NCBI RefSeq assembly: GCF_001655615.1
Contig: NZ_CP011567.1
Location: 5,589,001-5,653,000 of the forward strand
Direction of reading: 5' to 3'
Source: Pseudomonas sp. GR 6-02
GTDB lineage: Bacteria; Pseudomonadota; Gammaproteobacteria; Pseudomonadales; Pseudomonadaceae
Length of the DNA: 64,000 bases
The notes beneath the pieces were generated by a model that was given only the letters and a program-made list of their open reading frames with translations, was not told the origin of the DNA and did no database searches. Of this stretch, positions 43,480 through 51,830 are shown one piece after another. A program made the position numbers and the translations under genes. Positions within the stretch are counted from its first letter, which is position 1, and every line of letters starts with the position of its first letter.

Positions 43480-44559
43480 ATGCCCCGTCTACTGCGCTAC
43501 ACCCTGCTGGGCCTGCTGATCGCCATCAGCCTGATTGCAATGCTGATCTACAGCCTGACCTGGCGCCCCGACGCCAAGGAAGCGCTGCCGGTCAGTTGCA
43601 ACGCCCAGGCGCCGACGCTGGTGCCCGGCCAGGCGCTGAAGGTGATGACCTGGAACGTCCAGTATCTGGCCGGCAAGCGCTACGTGTTCTGGAACGACCT
43701 GGCCGCAGGAGACGACGAATCCCCTACACCTGAAGACATGGCCTTCAGCCTCGACGAAGTGGCGCGGGTGATTCGCGACGAGCAACCGGACATCGTGCTG
43801 TTGCAGGAACTCGATGAAGGCGCCAAGGCCAGCGACTACCAGAACCAGTTCAAATTACTTCAGGATCGGGTCACCGACCTGTATCCGTGCACCACTCAGG
43901 CCTTCGACTGGAAAGCCGACTTCGTACCTGAACCGCATATTTTCGGCAGCGTTGGCCGGCAATTGGCGACCCTGAGCCGCTACCGAATCGAACACGCCGA
44001 ACGCCTGCAATTGCCGGTCGCGCCGGCCAATGTCATCAGCCGTCAGTTCAAGCCGAAAGACGCCTTGCTGGTCACGTACCTGGCATTGAACGACGGTGGC
44101 CAGATGGCCGTGCTCAACACCCATCTGGACCGCACCAGCCAGCTCGACGATACCTTGCAATCCCAGGTGACCGCCGTGGCCAAGGTGCTCGACAAGTTCG
44201 AAAGCCAAGGCACGCCGTGGTTGATCGGTGGAGATTTCAACCTGTTGCCGCTGGGCCAGTATCAACGCCTGCCCGCCGAGCAACGCACGCCCTACTCTGC
44301 CGACAGCGCGCTGCATGTGCTGTGGGACAAATACCCGATGATCCCCACCAACAACGAAGCCAGCGGTATCGACCGGGCACAATGGTTGACCCATTACCCG
44401 AATGATCCCGGCTTGAACGGGCCGGACCGGACCGTCGACTACCTGTTTTACAGCCCGCGCATCAAACGGGTCGAAGCGCGGGTGCGGCAGGACGATACGT
44501 TGCGCATTTCCGATCATTTGCCGGTGATTGCGCGGTTTCTGTTGCCGGCCGCGCCATAA
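43480..44559 (+). CDS. Endonuclease/exonuclease/phosphatase-family protein
   Basis: A 359-residue protein with an N-terminal membrane anchor or signal (LLRYTLLGLLIAISLIAMLIYSL) and an exonuclease III/sphingomyelinase-like fold: VMTWNVQYLAG, DIVLLQELDEG, GGDFNLLPLGQ and SDHLPVIARF. The conserved N, E, D-N and D-H catalytic residues are visible. It probably acts on the periplasmic side, as a phosphodiesterase for nucleic acid, lipid or nucleotide. The ATG at 43480 is chosen over a longer start whose extra residues are not conserved. Confidence 0.88.
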   Translation: MPRLLRYTLLGLLIAISLIAMLIYSLTWRPDAKEALPVSCNAQAPTLVPGQALKVMTWNVQYLAGKRYVFWNDLAAGDDESPTPEDMAFSLDEVARVIRDEQPDIVLLQELDEGAKASDYQNQFKLLQDRVTDLYPCTTQAFDWKADFVPEPHIFGSVGRQLATLSRYRIEHAERLQLPVAPANVISRQFKPKDALLVTYLALNDGGQMAVLNTHLDRTSQLDDTLQSQVTAVAKVLDKFESQGTPWLIGGDFNLLPLGQYQRLPAEQRTPYSADSALHVLWDKYPMIPTNNEASGIDRAQWLTHYPNDPGLNGPDRTVDYLFYSPRIKRVEARVRQDDTLRISDHLPVIARFLLPAAP

Positions 44560-44565
44560 AACACC

Positions 44566-44696
44566 TGTGGCGAGGGAGCTTGCTCCCGCTCGACTGCGCA
44601 GCAGTCGTAAACCGATTGACACCACGCACCTGAAAAATGATGTGACAGAATTTGGGGCTGCTTTGCAGCCCAACGGGAGCAAGCTCCCTCGCCACA
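44566..44696. repeat. REP doublet, TGTGGCGAGGGAGC class
   Basis: Two facing units (TGTGGCGAGGGAGCTTGCTC and its near-complement) separate the converging phosphodiesterase and hrpB genes. Confidence 0.92.
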
Positions 44697-44708
44697 AAAA
44701 TCCGTGCC

Positions 44709-47225
44709 CTACTTACGAGGCTTAACCCGCGCCGTCGCCTCGGCCACCAGCGGATCATCCGGCCAGTAGTGCTTCGGATACCGCCCCTTCAAATCCTTCT
44801 TCACCTCGGCATAGGTGCTGCGCCAGAAGTTCGCCAGGTCCTGCGTCACCTGCACTGGCCGCCGCGCCGGGGACAACAGATGCAGTTTCACCACTTGCCG
44901 GCCGCCGGCAATCCGCGGAGTCTCGGCCAAGCCGAACAACTCCTGCAACCGCACCGCCAGAATCGGTGGCTGTTCACTGTAATCCAGACGAATCGATGAA
45001 CCCGACGGCACGCTCAAATGATGCGGCGCCAGCTCATCCAGCCGTTGCGGCAACGGCCACGGCAGCAGGTTGTGAACGATGCTCGACAGGTCCAGATTGG
45101 CGAAGTGACTGAGCCGCGAGACTTTCCCCAGATAGGGCATCAGCCAGTGTTCGAGGCTTTTGAGCAATGTTGCGTCGCTGACATCCGGCCATTCGCTCTC
45201 GCCTTTACCCGCGAGATCCAACTGCCGCAACAACGCCACCCGCGCCTGCCACTGACGCAGCTCCGGGGTCCAGGGCAACAGCTCCAGACCTTTGCGCCGC
45301 ACCAGATTCACCAACGCCTGACTGCGAGCACTTTCATCGAGCCCGGTCAGCGGTTCGCGGCTGAGGATCAACTCGCCGACCTTGCGCTGACGCTCGGCCC
45401 GCAGCACACCTTCGCGCTCATCCCAATCCAATTGATCGACACACCGCACCTGTTCGGCCAGCACCGAATCAAACAGCGCCGGATCAAAATCCGTCGCCAG
45501 ATAAATCCGTTCTTCACGCTGGCCCTGACGACTGCCCAGATCGGCGATCACCAGCCACGGTTGCTTCATCAGGCTGTCCGCCTCGGCAAACAACGCCGCA
45601 CGACCGTTGGCCAGGCGATACTCCGCGCCACCGGCCCGCCGCTGTTGGGCGACCCGATCGGGATAAGCCAATGCCAGCAGCGCACCGAGCCAACGCGGAT
45701 GTTCGGGGTCGCTGACCGGCTCCGACGCTTTGCCGCGCAAATAACTGCGATACTGCCGCGCCAGTTGTCGGGCCCGCTGAACACCACCCTGCGCACCGCG
45801 AGCGGCCCGTTCTTCACCGGATAACAGCACCAGTCGGCTGTGCAGGTCCGCGCCAGCACCACGCAAGATATCGCGCTCACCAAGCAGCGCCGCGACATCG
45901 CAGGCCATGTCGGCCAGGCCGAGCGCCTGGCCACGCAACAGCAAATGGGCGATTCGTGGATGGGCCGGCAGTTCGGCCATGGCCTGACCATGACGGGTCA
46001 GCGCTTCTCCCTCCAGCGCTCCCAAACGCTCAAGCAGATCCTGGGCCTGTGCATAAGCCGCTGCCGGAGGAACATCCAGCCAAACCAACTGCCCCGGCGT
46101 CACGCCCCAACGACCGAGTTGCAAGGCCAGCCCGGCAAGGTCCGCCGAGAGGATTTCCGCACTGGCGTAAGCCGCCAGTTGCTCGTGCTGATCCTGCGAC
46201 CACAAGCGATAACACACACCGGGCTCCAAACGCCCGGCCCGGCCTGCACGCTGCGTTGCACTGGCTTTGGAGATCCGTTGGGTATCCAGGCGAGTCATGC
46301 CGCTGCCGGGGTCGAAGCGCGGCACGCGCGCCAACCCGGCATCGATCACCACGCGCACACCGTCGATGGTCAGGCTGGTTTCAGCGATGTTGGTGGCCAG
46401 CACCACTTTGCGCTTGCCCGCAGGCGCCGGATCAATCGCCGCCCGCTGCGCCGCCAGGTCCAGTTCGCCGTGCAGCGGGCACAGCAACACCGGCGTGCCC
46501 TCGCCCAAGGCATCGGCCAATTGTTGATGCACCCGCCGAATCTCCGCCTGCCCCGGCAGGAACACCAGCAGGCTGCCGGTTTCATCGTTCAGCGCGTCGA
46601 GGATGGTCTGCACCACCTTTGGCTCGATGAACTCACCGGGCTGAAACGGCCGGCCCCAGCGCATCGCCGCCGGGTACATGCGACCTTCGCTGCGCAGGAT
46701 TGGCGCGTCATCCAGCAATCCGGCCAGGCGTTCGCCTTCCAGGGTTGCCGACATCAAGAGGATCTTCAGCGGTTGATCGTCGCGGAACAGCTCCCGGCCA
46801 TTCAGGCTCAGGGCCAGCGCCAGGTCGGCATCGAGGCTGCGCTCGTGGAATTCATCGAAAATCAGCAACCCCACGCCTTCCAGCGCCGGGTCATCCTGCA
46901 GGCGCCGGGTGAGGATGCCTTCGGTGACCACTTCGATGCGGGTATTGGGGCCGACCTTGCTGTCAAGACGAATGCGATAACCCACGGTTTCGCCGACCTT
47001 CTCGCCCAATTCACTGGCCAAGCGCTCCGCCGCCGCCCGCGCTGCCAACCGGCGCGGTTCGAGCATTAGAATGGTCTGCCCGGCCAGCCACGGCTCATCG
47101 AGCAAGGCCAACGGCACCCGGGTGGTTTTACCGGCACCGGGCGGTGCTTCGAGCACGGCTTCGTGGCGTGTAGCGAGGGCTTCACGCAGGGCGGGTAAAA
47201 CTTCATCAATTGGCAAAGAAATCAT
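44709..47225 (-). CDS. hrpB: ATP-dependent helicase HrpB
   Basis: An 838-residue DExH helicase. Motif I is PPGAGKTTRVPLAL, motif II FDEFHERSLDADLAL, motif III MSATLEG, motif VI QRAGRAGRLEPG. The long C-terminus includes the HrpB-specific domain (about residues 600-838; GKGESEWPDVSDATL and KGRYPKHYWPDDP). It acts on RNA; the precise role is unclear. The start MISLPIDEVLPALREAL is favoured over an ATG four codons upstream. Confidence 0.94.
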   Translation of the reverse strand: MISLPIDEVLPALREALATRHEAVLEAPPGAGKTTRVPLALLDEPWLAGQTILMLEPRRLAARAAAERLASELGEKVGETVGYRIRLDSKVGPNTRIEVVTEGILTRRLQDDPALEGVGLLIFDEFHERSLDADLALALSLNGRELFRDDQPLKILLMSATLEGERLAGLLDDAPILRSEGRMYPAAMRWGRPFQPGEFIEPKVVQTILDALNDETGSLLVFLPGQAEIRRVHQQLADALGEGTPVLLCPLHGELDLAAQRAAIDPAPAGKRKVVLATNIAETSLTIDGVRVVIDAGLARVPRFDPGSGMTRLDTQRISKASATQRAGRAGRLEPGVCYRLWSQDQHEQLAAYASAEILSADLAGLALQLGRWGVTPGQLVWLDVPPAAAYAQAQDLLERLGALEGEALTRHGQAMAELPAHPRIAHLLLRGQALGLADMACDVAALLGERDILRGAGADLHSRLVLLSGEERAARGAQGGVQRARQLARQYRSYLRGKASEPVSDPEHPRWLGALLALAYPDRVAQQRRAGGAEYRLANGRAALFAEADSLMKQPWLVIADLGSRQGQREERIYLATDFDPALFDSVLAEQVRCVDQLDWDEREGVLRAERQRKVGELILSREPLTGLDESARSQALVNLVRRKGLELLPWTPELRQWQARVALLRQLDLAGKGESEWPDVSDATLLKSLEHWLMPYLGKVSRLSHFANLDLSSIVHNLLPWPLPQRLDELAPHHLSVPSGSSIRLDYSEQPPILAVRLQELFGLAETPRIAGGRQVVKLHLLSPARRPVQVTQDLANFWRSTYAEVKKDLKGRYPKHYWPDDPLVAEATARVKPRK

Positions 47226-47322
47226 GCTGGCTCCCAAACAGAGGGCCGAGTATAACGGCGTTCAGCGCGGTCCTAATTCATATCGACGATGCTTCGTTTC
47301 CAGATAACCCAGGAGATTTCAT

Positions 47323-47742
47323 ATGCGTGCTCCCTTTCGCTTGATCGGCGGTGTATTGATCGCGTCCTTGCTGACCCAAATGACCGCCTGCGGTTCGATT
47401 TTCTACCCGGATCGTCGCGGCCAGATTGACGGCAAGATTGACCCGGCCATTGCCGCGCTGGATGCAGTGGGCCTGCTGTTCTATATCATCCCCGGCCTGA
47501 TCGCCTTTGCAGTGGACTTCACCACGGGTGCCATTTACTTCGAGCCCGACCGGACCGCCCAGGTGGCGCCGGAAAAACTCAAGGAAGCCATCGGCGCCGA
47601 CGGCAAGGTCGATAACCACAAGTTGCAGACTATTCTCGAAAGTGAACTGGGCCGCAGCTTCCCGCTGGACGATCCGCGTCTGATCCAGCACAAGGGCAGC
47701 GCCCAGCAACTGGCTATGTTCGGCCTGCAACCGGCTGCATAA
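47323..47742 (+). CDS. Small lipoprotein of unknown function
   Basis: The 139-residue protein has a lipoprotein signal (IGGVLIASLLTQMTACGS) with the lipobox cysteine at about residue 23. It has a hydrophobic middle (LDAVGLLFYIIPGLIAFAVDFTTGAIYF) and a charged C-terminal half. It is sometimes labelled polyribonucleotide nucleotidyltransferase in databases, which this length and lipobox make implausible. It precedes the cation transporter by 29 bp and may be co-transcribed with it. No family function is known to me. Confidence 0.82.
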   Translation: MRAPFRLIGGVLIASLLTQMTACGSIFYPDRRGQIDGKIDPAIAALDAVGLLFYIIPGLIAFAVDFTTGAIYFEPDRTAQVAPEKLKEAIGADGKVDNHKLQTILESELGRSFPLDDPRLIQHKGSAQQLAMFGLQPAA

Positions 47743-47771
47743 TTCGTGCATTTGAAGGAACCACAGCACTG

Positions 47772-48668
47772 ATGACGACCCCTACCGACCACGCCCGCCT
47801 GCTGCGGCTGGCGACGCGCGCCTCGGTGGCGGTCGCGTGCATATTGATCATCGCCAAAGCCATCGCCTGGTGGCTGAGCGGCTCGGTGAGCATGCTCGCC
47901 GGGTTAACCGACTCGGCACTCGACGGCATTAGCTCGCTGCTCAACCTGATGGCCGTGCATTACGCCTTGCGCCCGGCCGACGATGATCATCGATATGGGC
48001 ACGGCAAAGCCGAATCACTGGCGGGCATGGCTCAGGCGCTGTTCATTGGTGGCAGTGCCGTGCTGATTTCCCTGCAGGCGATCGAACGGTTGAAACATCC
48101 GGAACCGATAGGCGCAGCGTGGCTCAGTATCGGGGTGATTGTGTTCTCCCTCGTCCTGACCGTGGCCCTGCTGATGTTGCAGCACCGGGTAATCAAGGCT
48201 ACCGGCTCCAACGCGGTGAGCGCCGACTCCTTGCATTACCGTTCGGACCTGCTGCTCAATGGCGGCATTCTCGTAGCGCTGGTGCTGGCAGGGTTTGGCT
48301 GGCAGCAAGTCGACCCGTGGTTCGGCCTGGGGATCGCTGCTTACATCCTCTGGAGCGCGATCCAGATCGCCCGGGAAAGTTTTGCAGTGCTGATGGATGA
48401 AGAATTGCCGACCGATGTCAGCCAGCACATGCTCGAACTGGCCTGCAGCGTACCCGGCGTTCTGGGTGCCCACGACTTGCGCACGCGGATTTCCGGCAAC
48501 CAGTGGTTCGTGCAATTGCATCTGGAATTGCCGGGAGACTTGACCCTGTCAGTCGCCCACGGCATCAGCGATCAAGCCGCCGATGCGATTCATGCCGTCT
48601 ACCCGCGAGCCGAAGTGCTGGTGCACGCCGACCCGCAGGAAGTGGTGAAGGCCGCCAGGGCTCAGTAA
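47772..48668 (+). CDS. fieF: Cation diffusion facilitator, FieF-like
   Basis: A 298-residue CDF transporter exporting divalent metal (iron or zinc) in exchange for protons. The membrane domain has LTDSALDGISSLLN (metal site D-x3-D), DDDHRYGHGKAESLAGMAQ and DSLHYRSDLLLNG, typical of FieF, and the C-terminal cytoplasmic domain (about residues 210-298) is complete. Metal preference cannot be read from the sequence. The stop overlaps that of the converging proline/glutamine-rich gene by 7 nt. Confidence 0.88.
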   Translation: MTTPTDHARLLRLATRASVAVACILIIAKAIAWWLSGSVSMLAGLTDSALDGISSLLNLMAVHYALRPADDDHRYGHGKAESLAGMAQALFIGGSAVLISLQAIERLKHPEPIGAAWLSIGVIVFSLVLTVALLMLQHRVIKATGSNAVSADSLHYRSDLLLNGGILVALVLAGFGWQQVDPWFGLGIAAYILWSAIQIARESFAVLMDEELPTDVSQHMLELACSVPGVLGAHDLRTRISGNQWFVQLHLELPGDLTLSVAHGISDQAADAIHAVYPRAEVLVHADPQEVVKAARAQ

Positions 48669-49759
48669 CTCACCTGATAACCGCGACTGCTCAGGCAGTT
48701 GCCCTGGGCCTGTCGGTAAACTTGCACCACCGACGGATCCGGTCGGTAGGTGGCAGTACGTGGATCGAAACCGCTCTGTTGCACGGCCCAGCGATAACAT
48801 TCATAAGCGTCCCGGCTGACTTCCTCCGGCGACTGGCCGTTGGCTGGGTACGCCACCACGTCATAACCATTGCTCACCGGTGGCGGCTGCACAGGAGGGT
48901 CGACCACGACGTAATCCTGAGTGCTCTCCTGATAGGCGTAATATGCGCCGGCCGCCAGGAACAACAGCGTGCCGCCGATCCACACTTCACGGGCGTAATC
49001 GGGCAAGTAGCTGACGCGAATCCCGCGAGGCGGCTGAACCACCACATAACGCGGGCCTTGCGGGCGATACCAGTAGCCACCGGAATAGAAATAATCCTGG
49101 CCACGATACGGCACGCGGAAGTGACGCTCCTCCGGGAAGCGGTCGATCACGTACCCAGGACGATACTGCGGGCCGGGGCCCCAGCCTGTGCCGTGCCCCT
49201 CCGGACGACCGGGCCAGCGACGGTCATCGTGACGCGGCTCCCGCCCCCCGGTCTGCCATGGCTGGTTGTGATTGTTACGCCACGGTTCGTCCTGATAGTA
49301 GCCACGCCGCGGTTCCTGGGTCTGGCGCACGGTATCGGGCCGACTCTGGATTGGCAGATTATTACTCGGTTGTTGCGGCGCTCGCTCCTGAACGTTTGGA
49401 TCGTGTAGCGGACGGTTCTGCCACTGGCCACCCTGAACGCTGGAGTCGTGCGGCGTACGGTTCTGCCACTGGCCGCCCTGATTGTTGGACTCGTGCGGCG
49501 CCCGGTTCTGCCACTGGCCACCCTGATTCTGGTCGTGGCGCTCGAATTGGCGGCTGTTGTCGCCACGAATGATTTCGGTGCTCTGCGGGCGTGGCTGATT
49601 GCTGCCGCCACGGCCCTGGCCCTGTTCATTGCCCCGATGATCAGGCCCACGCTGCCCGCCATCGGGGCCGCGGTTCTGTGGTTCATCGGCAAGCGATTGT
49701 GCAGTGACACTTACACACAGCAAACCAACACCGGCCAAACGCCAGATGCGCGATTTCAT
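48662..49759 (-). CDS. Secreted DUF6515-like protein with tandem repeats
   Basis: A 365-residue protein with a signal peptide (LLCVSVTAQSLADE) and a low-complexity, glutamine/arginine/proline-rich region to about residue 215. Three near-identical 15-residue units sit there (residues 80-124, each starting GGQWQNR). The conserved end has GYWYRPQGPRYVVVQPP, one hydrophobic stretch (LLFLAAGAYYAYQ) and a C-terminal ECYRWAVQQSGFDP domain. The DUF6515 assignment is from memory. It starts at ATG 49759, behind AGGAAA, rather than a GTG four codons upstream. Probably an envelope or outer-surface protein; function unknown. Confidence 0.75.
   Translation of the reverse strand: MKSRIWRLAGVGLLCVSVTAQSLADEPQNRGPDGGQRGPDHRGNEQGQGRGGSNQPRPQSTEIIRGDNSRQFERHDQNQGGQWQNRAPHESNNQGGQWQNRTPHDSSVQGGQWQNRPLHDPNVQERAPQQPSNNLPIQSRPDTVRQTQEPRRGYYQDEPWRNNHNQPWQTGGREPRHDDRRWPGRPEGHGTGWGPGPQYRPGYVIDRFPEERHFRVPYRGQDYFYSGGYWYRPQGPRYVVVQPPRGIRVSYLPDYAREVWIGGTLLFLAAGAYYAYQESTQDYVVVDPPVQPPPVSNGYDVVAYPANGQSPEEVSRDAYECYRWAVQQSGFDPRTATYRPDPSVVQVYRQAQGNCLSSRGYQVSY
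49388..49522 (-). repeat. Three 45-bp tandem coding repeats
   Basis: The DNA encodes three 15-residue units (GGQWQNRAPHESNNQ, GGQWQNRTPHDSSVQ, GGQWQNRPLHDPNVQ) in perfect phase, so copy number may vary without a frameshift. Confidence 0.85.
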
Positions 49760-49895
49760 GCTTTTCCTCACGGCGGGTTAGGGCCTGTACGTAAGACTGG
49801 GAAAGCGCAGGCCGGTTCTGCAACAGGTTATCAGTCACGTAACTTTTTTATTGAGCGGCTTTTTATTAAGGGCATGCCAAATTGCGGGCAAGAAA

Positions 49896-49921
49896 AAAGG
49901 GAGACCCGTCGGCCTCCCTTT
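49896..49921 (-). terminator. Minus-strand terminator with no gene assigned upstream
   Basis: Stem AAAGGGAG / CTCCCTTT with a 10-nt loop; on the minus strand the stem ends in a run of T. No annotated minus-strand gene precedes it, so it may end a small RNA. Confidence 0.75.
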
Positions 49922-50110
49922 GAGAACTTCGTCCGTGCTCGACGCTTATGACGTCGGCTCACCTCACGCCGTCTTCTGGACAGTGTGTAGCTCGGGGGCC
50001 GACGCATCCCCGGTGGGGGTGGCGACCGCAGCTGGCCTGATTGGGCGAGCCGCACTGGACTGTTTGTCCGAGCAGTGATTCTGGTGATAAGAATAGGCCC
50101 GGAGCACCGA
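49896..50110 (-). ncRNA. Possible small RNA between DUF6515-like and Lrp-family genes
   Basis: The 445-bp region 49760-50204 contains a minus-strand terminator (49896-49921) but no convincing minus-strand gene. A basic 74-codon frame exists there but reads straight through the terminator. GC-rich complementary stretches (CCGGTGGGGG, CATCCCCGGTG) suggest structure. I see no clear promoter. The start of the transcript is a guess, and the call is a candidate only. Confidence 0.35.
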
Positions 50111-50145
50111 CAGAGGATTGCGAAGATTGCTCAAATAAACATCAC

Positions 50146-50175
50146 TTGCGCAATTTTTAACTCAGGATAGATAAT
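50146..50175 (+). promoter_or_regulatory. Promoter of the Lrp-family gene at 50205
   Basis: A -35-like TTGCGC (50146-50151) and a -10-like GATAAT (50170-50175) are 18 nt apart, ending 29 bp before the ATG. TTGC/GCAA elements nearby may be autoregulatory sites. Confidence 0.5.
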
Positions 50176-50204
50176 CTGCCGCAATAGTTATGACAAAGGC
50201 CTGA

Positions 50205-50687
50205 TTGATGAGCAAACTCGACCGATACGACCTGAGTATTTTGGCGGAATTACAGCGCGACGCGCGCATCTCCAATCAGGAGCTGGCCGAACGCATCGGC
50301 CTGTCGCCTTCGCCTTGCTCGCGGCGGGTCAAGCAACTGGAAGACGACGGCTACATCTCCCGCCAGGTCGCCTTGCTGGACCGCAAGATGCTCGGCCTGA
50401 GCCTGACCGCCTACGTGCTGATCGGCATGGACCGCCATACACCCGAGCGTTTCGAGAACTTCGAAGCCGCCATTCGCACATTACCGCAAGTGCTGGAATG
50501 CAGCCTGGTGACCGGGATGGATGCGGATTATCAGCTCAAGGTGGTGGTGCCGGACATGGATCACTATCAGAAGCTGCTGCTGGGGCATCTGACCCGGATT
50601 GAAGGGGTGACGAGTGTACGGTCGAGTTTCGTGTTGAACCAGGTGCTTAACAGCACGGAGTTGCCTTTAACTCATTTGCGCAGCTGA
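50205..50687 (+). CDS. Lrp/AsnC-family regulator
   Basis: A 160-residue regulator: helix-turn-helix SKLDRYDLSILAELQRDARISNQELAERIGLSPSPCSRRVKQLEDDGYISRQV and a RAM domain (CSLVTGMDADYQLKVVVPD). It resembles the Lrp group in helix-turn-helix (SPSPCSRRVKQLE), so amino-acid effectors are likely. It stands alone, with a REP after it, and its target is not visible in the window. Confidence 0.9.
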   Translation: MMSKLDRYDLSILAELQRDARISNQELAERIGLSPSPCSRRVKQLEDDGYISRQVALLDRKMLGLSLTAYVLIGMDRHTPERFENFEAAIRTLPQVLECSLVTGMDADYQLKVVVPDMDHYQKLLLGHLTRIEGVTSVRSSFVLNQVLNSTELPLTHLRS

Positions 50688-50695
50688 GAATGCTT

Positions 50696-50828
50696 TGTGG
50701 CGAGGGAGCTTGCTCCCGCTCGGCTGCGAAGCAGTCGCAAAACCAGTGAACGCAGTGTGCCAGATTAAACCCGGTCGCTGATTTTGGAGCCGCTTCGCGC
50801 CCCAGCGGGAGCAAGCTCCCTCGCCACA
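50696..50828. repeat. REP doublet, TGTGGCGAGGGAGC class
   Basis: Two facing REP units between the Lrp-family gene and the DUF2788 gene, with the same arms as the copies at 44566 and 61531. Confidence 0.92.
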
Positions 50829-50913
50829 ATCCGACGCAGGTCAATACCCCGCCAATCCCCCTTGGCGTATACTCCTCCCGCCTTTTTAGCCCCGCCCGCG
50901 CTGGAGATGTTCA

Positions 50914-51123
50914 ATGGATCCTGCTGTTTTCGAAGAGTGGATGATGACTGGCCTGGTCAGCATCCTGATCATTTTCATGGGTTTCATCGTCTGGGATCTG
51001 GCAAAAAAATCCAAAGCCGGACGCTTCGGCTCGTTCATTCTGTTCTTTGTGCTGGGGTTGGGTGTGGCCGCATTCGTGATCAAAAGCGTGGTCATCGGCC
51101 TGATCGAATCCGGCACGCTATAA
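50914..51123 (+). CDS. DUF2788-family small membrane protein
   Basis: A 69-residue protein with two hydrophobic segments: [19 protein letters not shown] and [19 protein letters not shown], joined by a basic linker (KKSKAGR). The pattern matches DUF2788, which is conserved in pseudomonads and has no known function. Its stop overlaps the converging rluE stop by 6 nt. Confidence 0.88.
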   Translation: MDPAVFEEWMMTGLVSILIIFMGFIVWDLAKKSKAGRFGSFILFFVLGLGVAAFVIKSVVIGLIESGTL

Positions 51124-51759
51124 ACGCGCCGGCACTTCCTTCCACTGTCCCTGATCGAGCCCTTCGATCGACCAGTCACCGATTTTGACCCGCACCAGGC
51201 GCAACGTCGGCAAGCCGACCGCCGCGGTCATGCGCCGCACCTGACGGTTGCGCCCCTCGCGAATCACCAATTCCAGCCAACTCGTCGGCACGCTTTTGCG
51301 AAAGCGCACCGGCGGGTTGCGTGGCCACAGTTGCGGCTCATCCAGTTGTCGCGCTTCGGCCGGCAAGGTCATACCATCGTTCAGCTCGACGCCCTCGCGC
51401 AAGCGCTGCAACTGCTCGGCGGTTGGCTCGCCTTCCACTTGCACCCAGTAAGTCTTGGCCAATTTGTGTTTCGGGTCGGCAATCCGCGCCTGCAGCTGGC
51501 CGTCGTTGGTCAGCAGCAACAAGCCTTCGCTGTCGCGGTCCAGCCGTCCTGCCGGGTAAATCCCCGGAATCTCGATAAAGTCCTTGAGCGTCGCCCGCCC
51601 TTCGCCGTCGCTGAATTGCGTCAGCACATCGAAAGGTTTGTTGAACAGAATCAGCTTCGGCTCGGCCGGGGGCGCTTTGGCGATACGGCGCGGGGCGGAA
51701 GAAGATGACACAGGCTTCACGCCAGGGCGGCGGGAAACGGGACGTTGAGGACGGGACAT
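51118..51759 (-). CDS. rluE: 23S rRNA pseudouridine synthase RluE
   Basis: A 213-residue RsuA-family pseudouridine synthase. The catalytic aspartate lies in [17 protein letters not shown], and the start of the catalytic domain ([14 protein letters not shown]), the block [27 protein letters not shown] and a C-terminal [11 protein letters not shown] fit RluE. No S4 domain precedes the catalytic part, as expected for RluE; instead there is a basic 30-residue extension. RluE modifies U2457 of 23S rRNA. Confidence 0.9.
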   Translation of the reverse strand: MSRPQRPVSRRPGVKPVSSSSAPRRIAKAPPAEPKLILFNKPFDVLTQFSDGEGRATLKDFIEIPGIYPAGRLDRDSEGLLLLTNDGQLQARIADPKHKLAKTYWVQVEGEPTAEQLQRLREGVELNDGMTLPAEARQLDEPQLWPRNPPVRFRKSVPTSWLELVIREGRNRQVRRMTAAVGLPTLRLVRVKIGDWSIEGLDQGQWKEVPARL

Positions 51760-51830
51760 GGCGAGAAGAACATCTAACGGTCAGGGCTGCTAATGCTAGT
51801 GCCCCAACCGTCAAATGACCATGAGAACAA

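Noticed and set aside
45840..47069. 409-codon plus-strand frame opposite hrpB
   Set aside because: Antisense to the helicase core with motifs I-VI; low-complexity translation without a plausible start.
49831..50055. Basic 74-codon minus-strand frame near the unassigned terminator
   Set aside because: It reads through the hairpin and T-run at 49896-49921 and has no ribosome site; an RNA is more likely than this protein.
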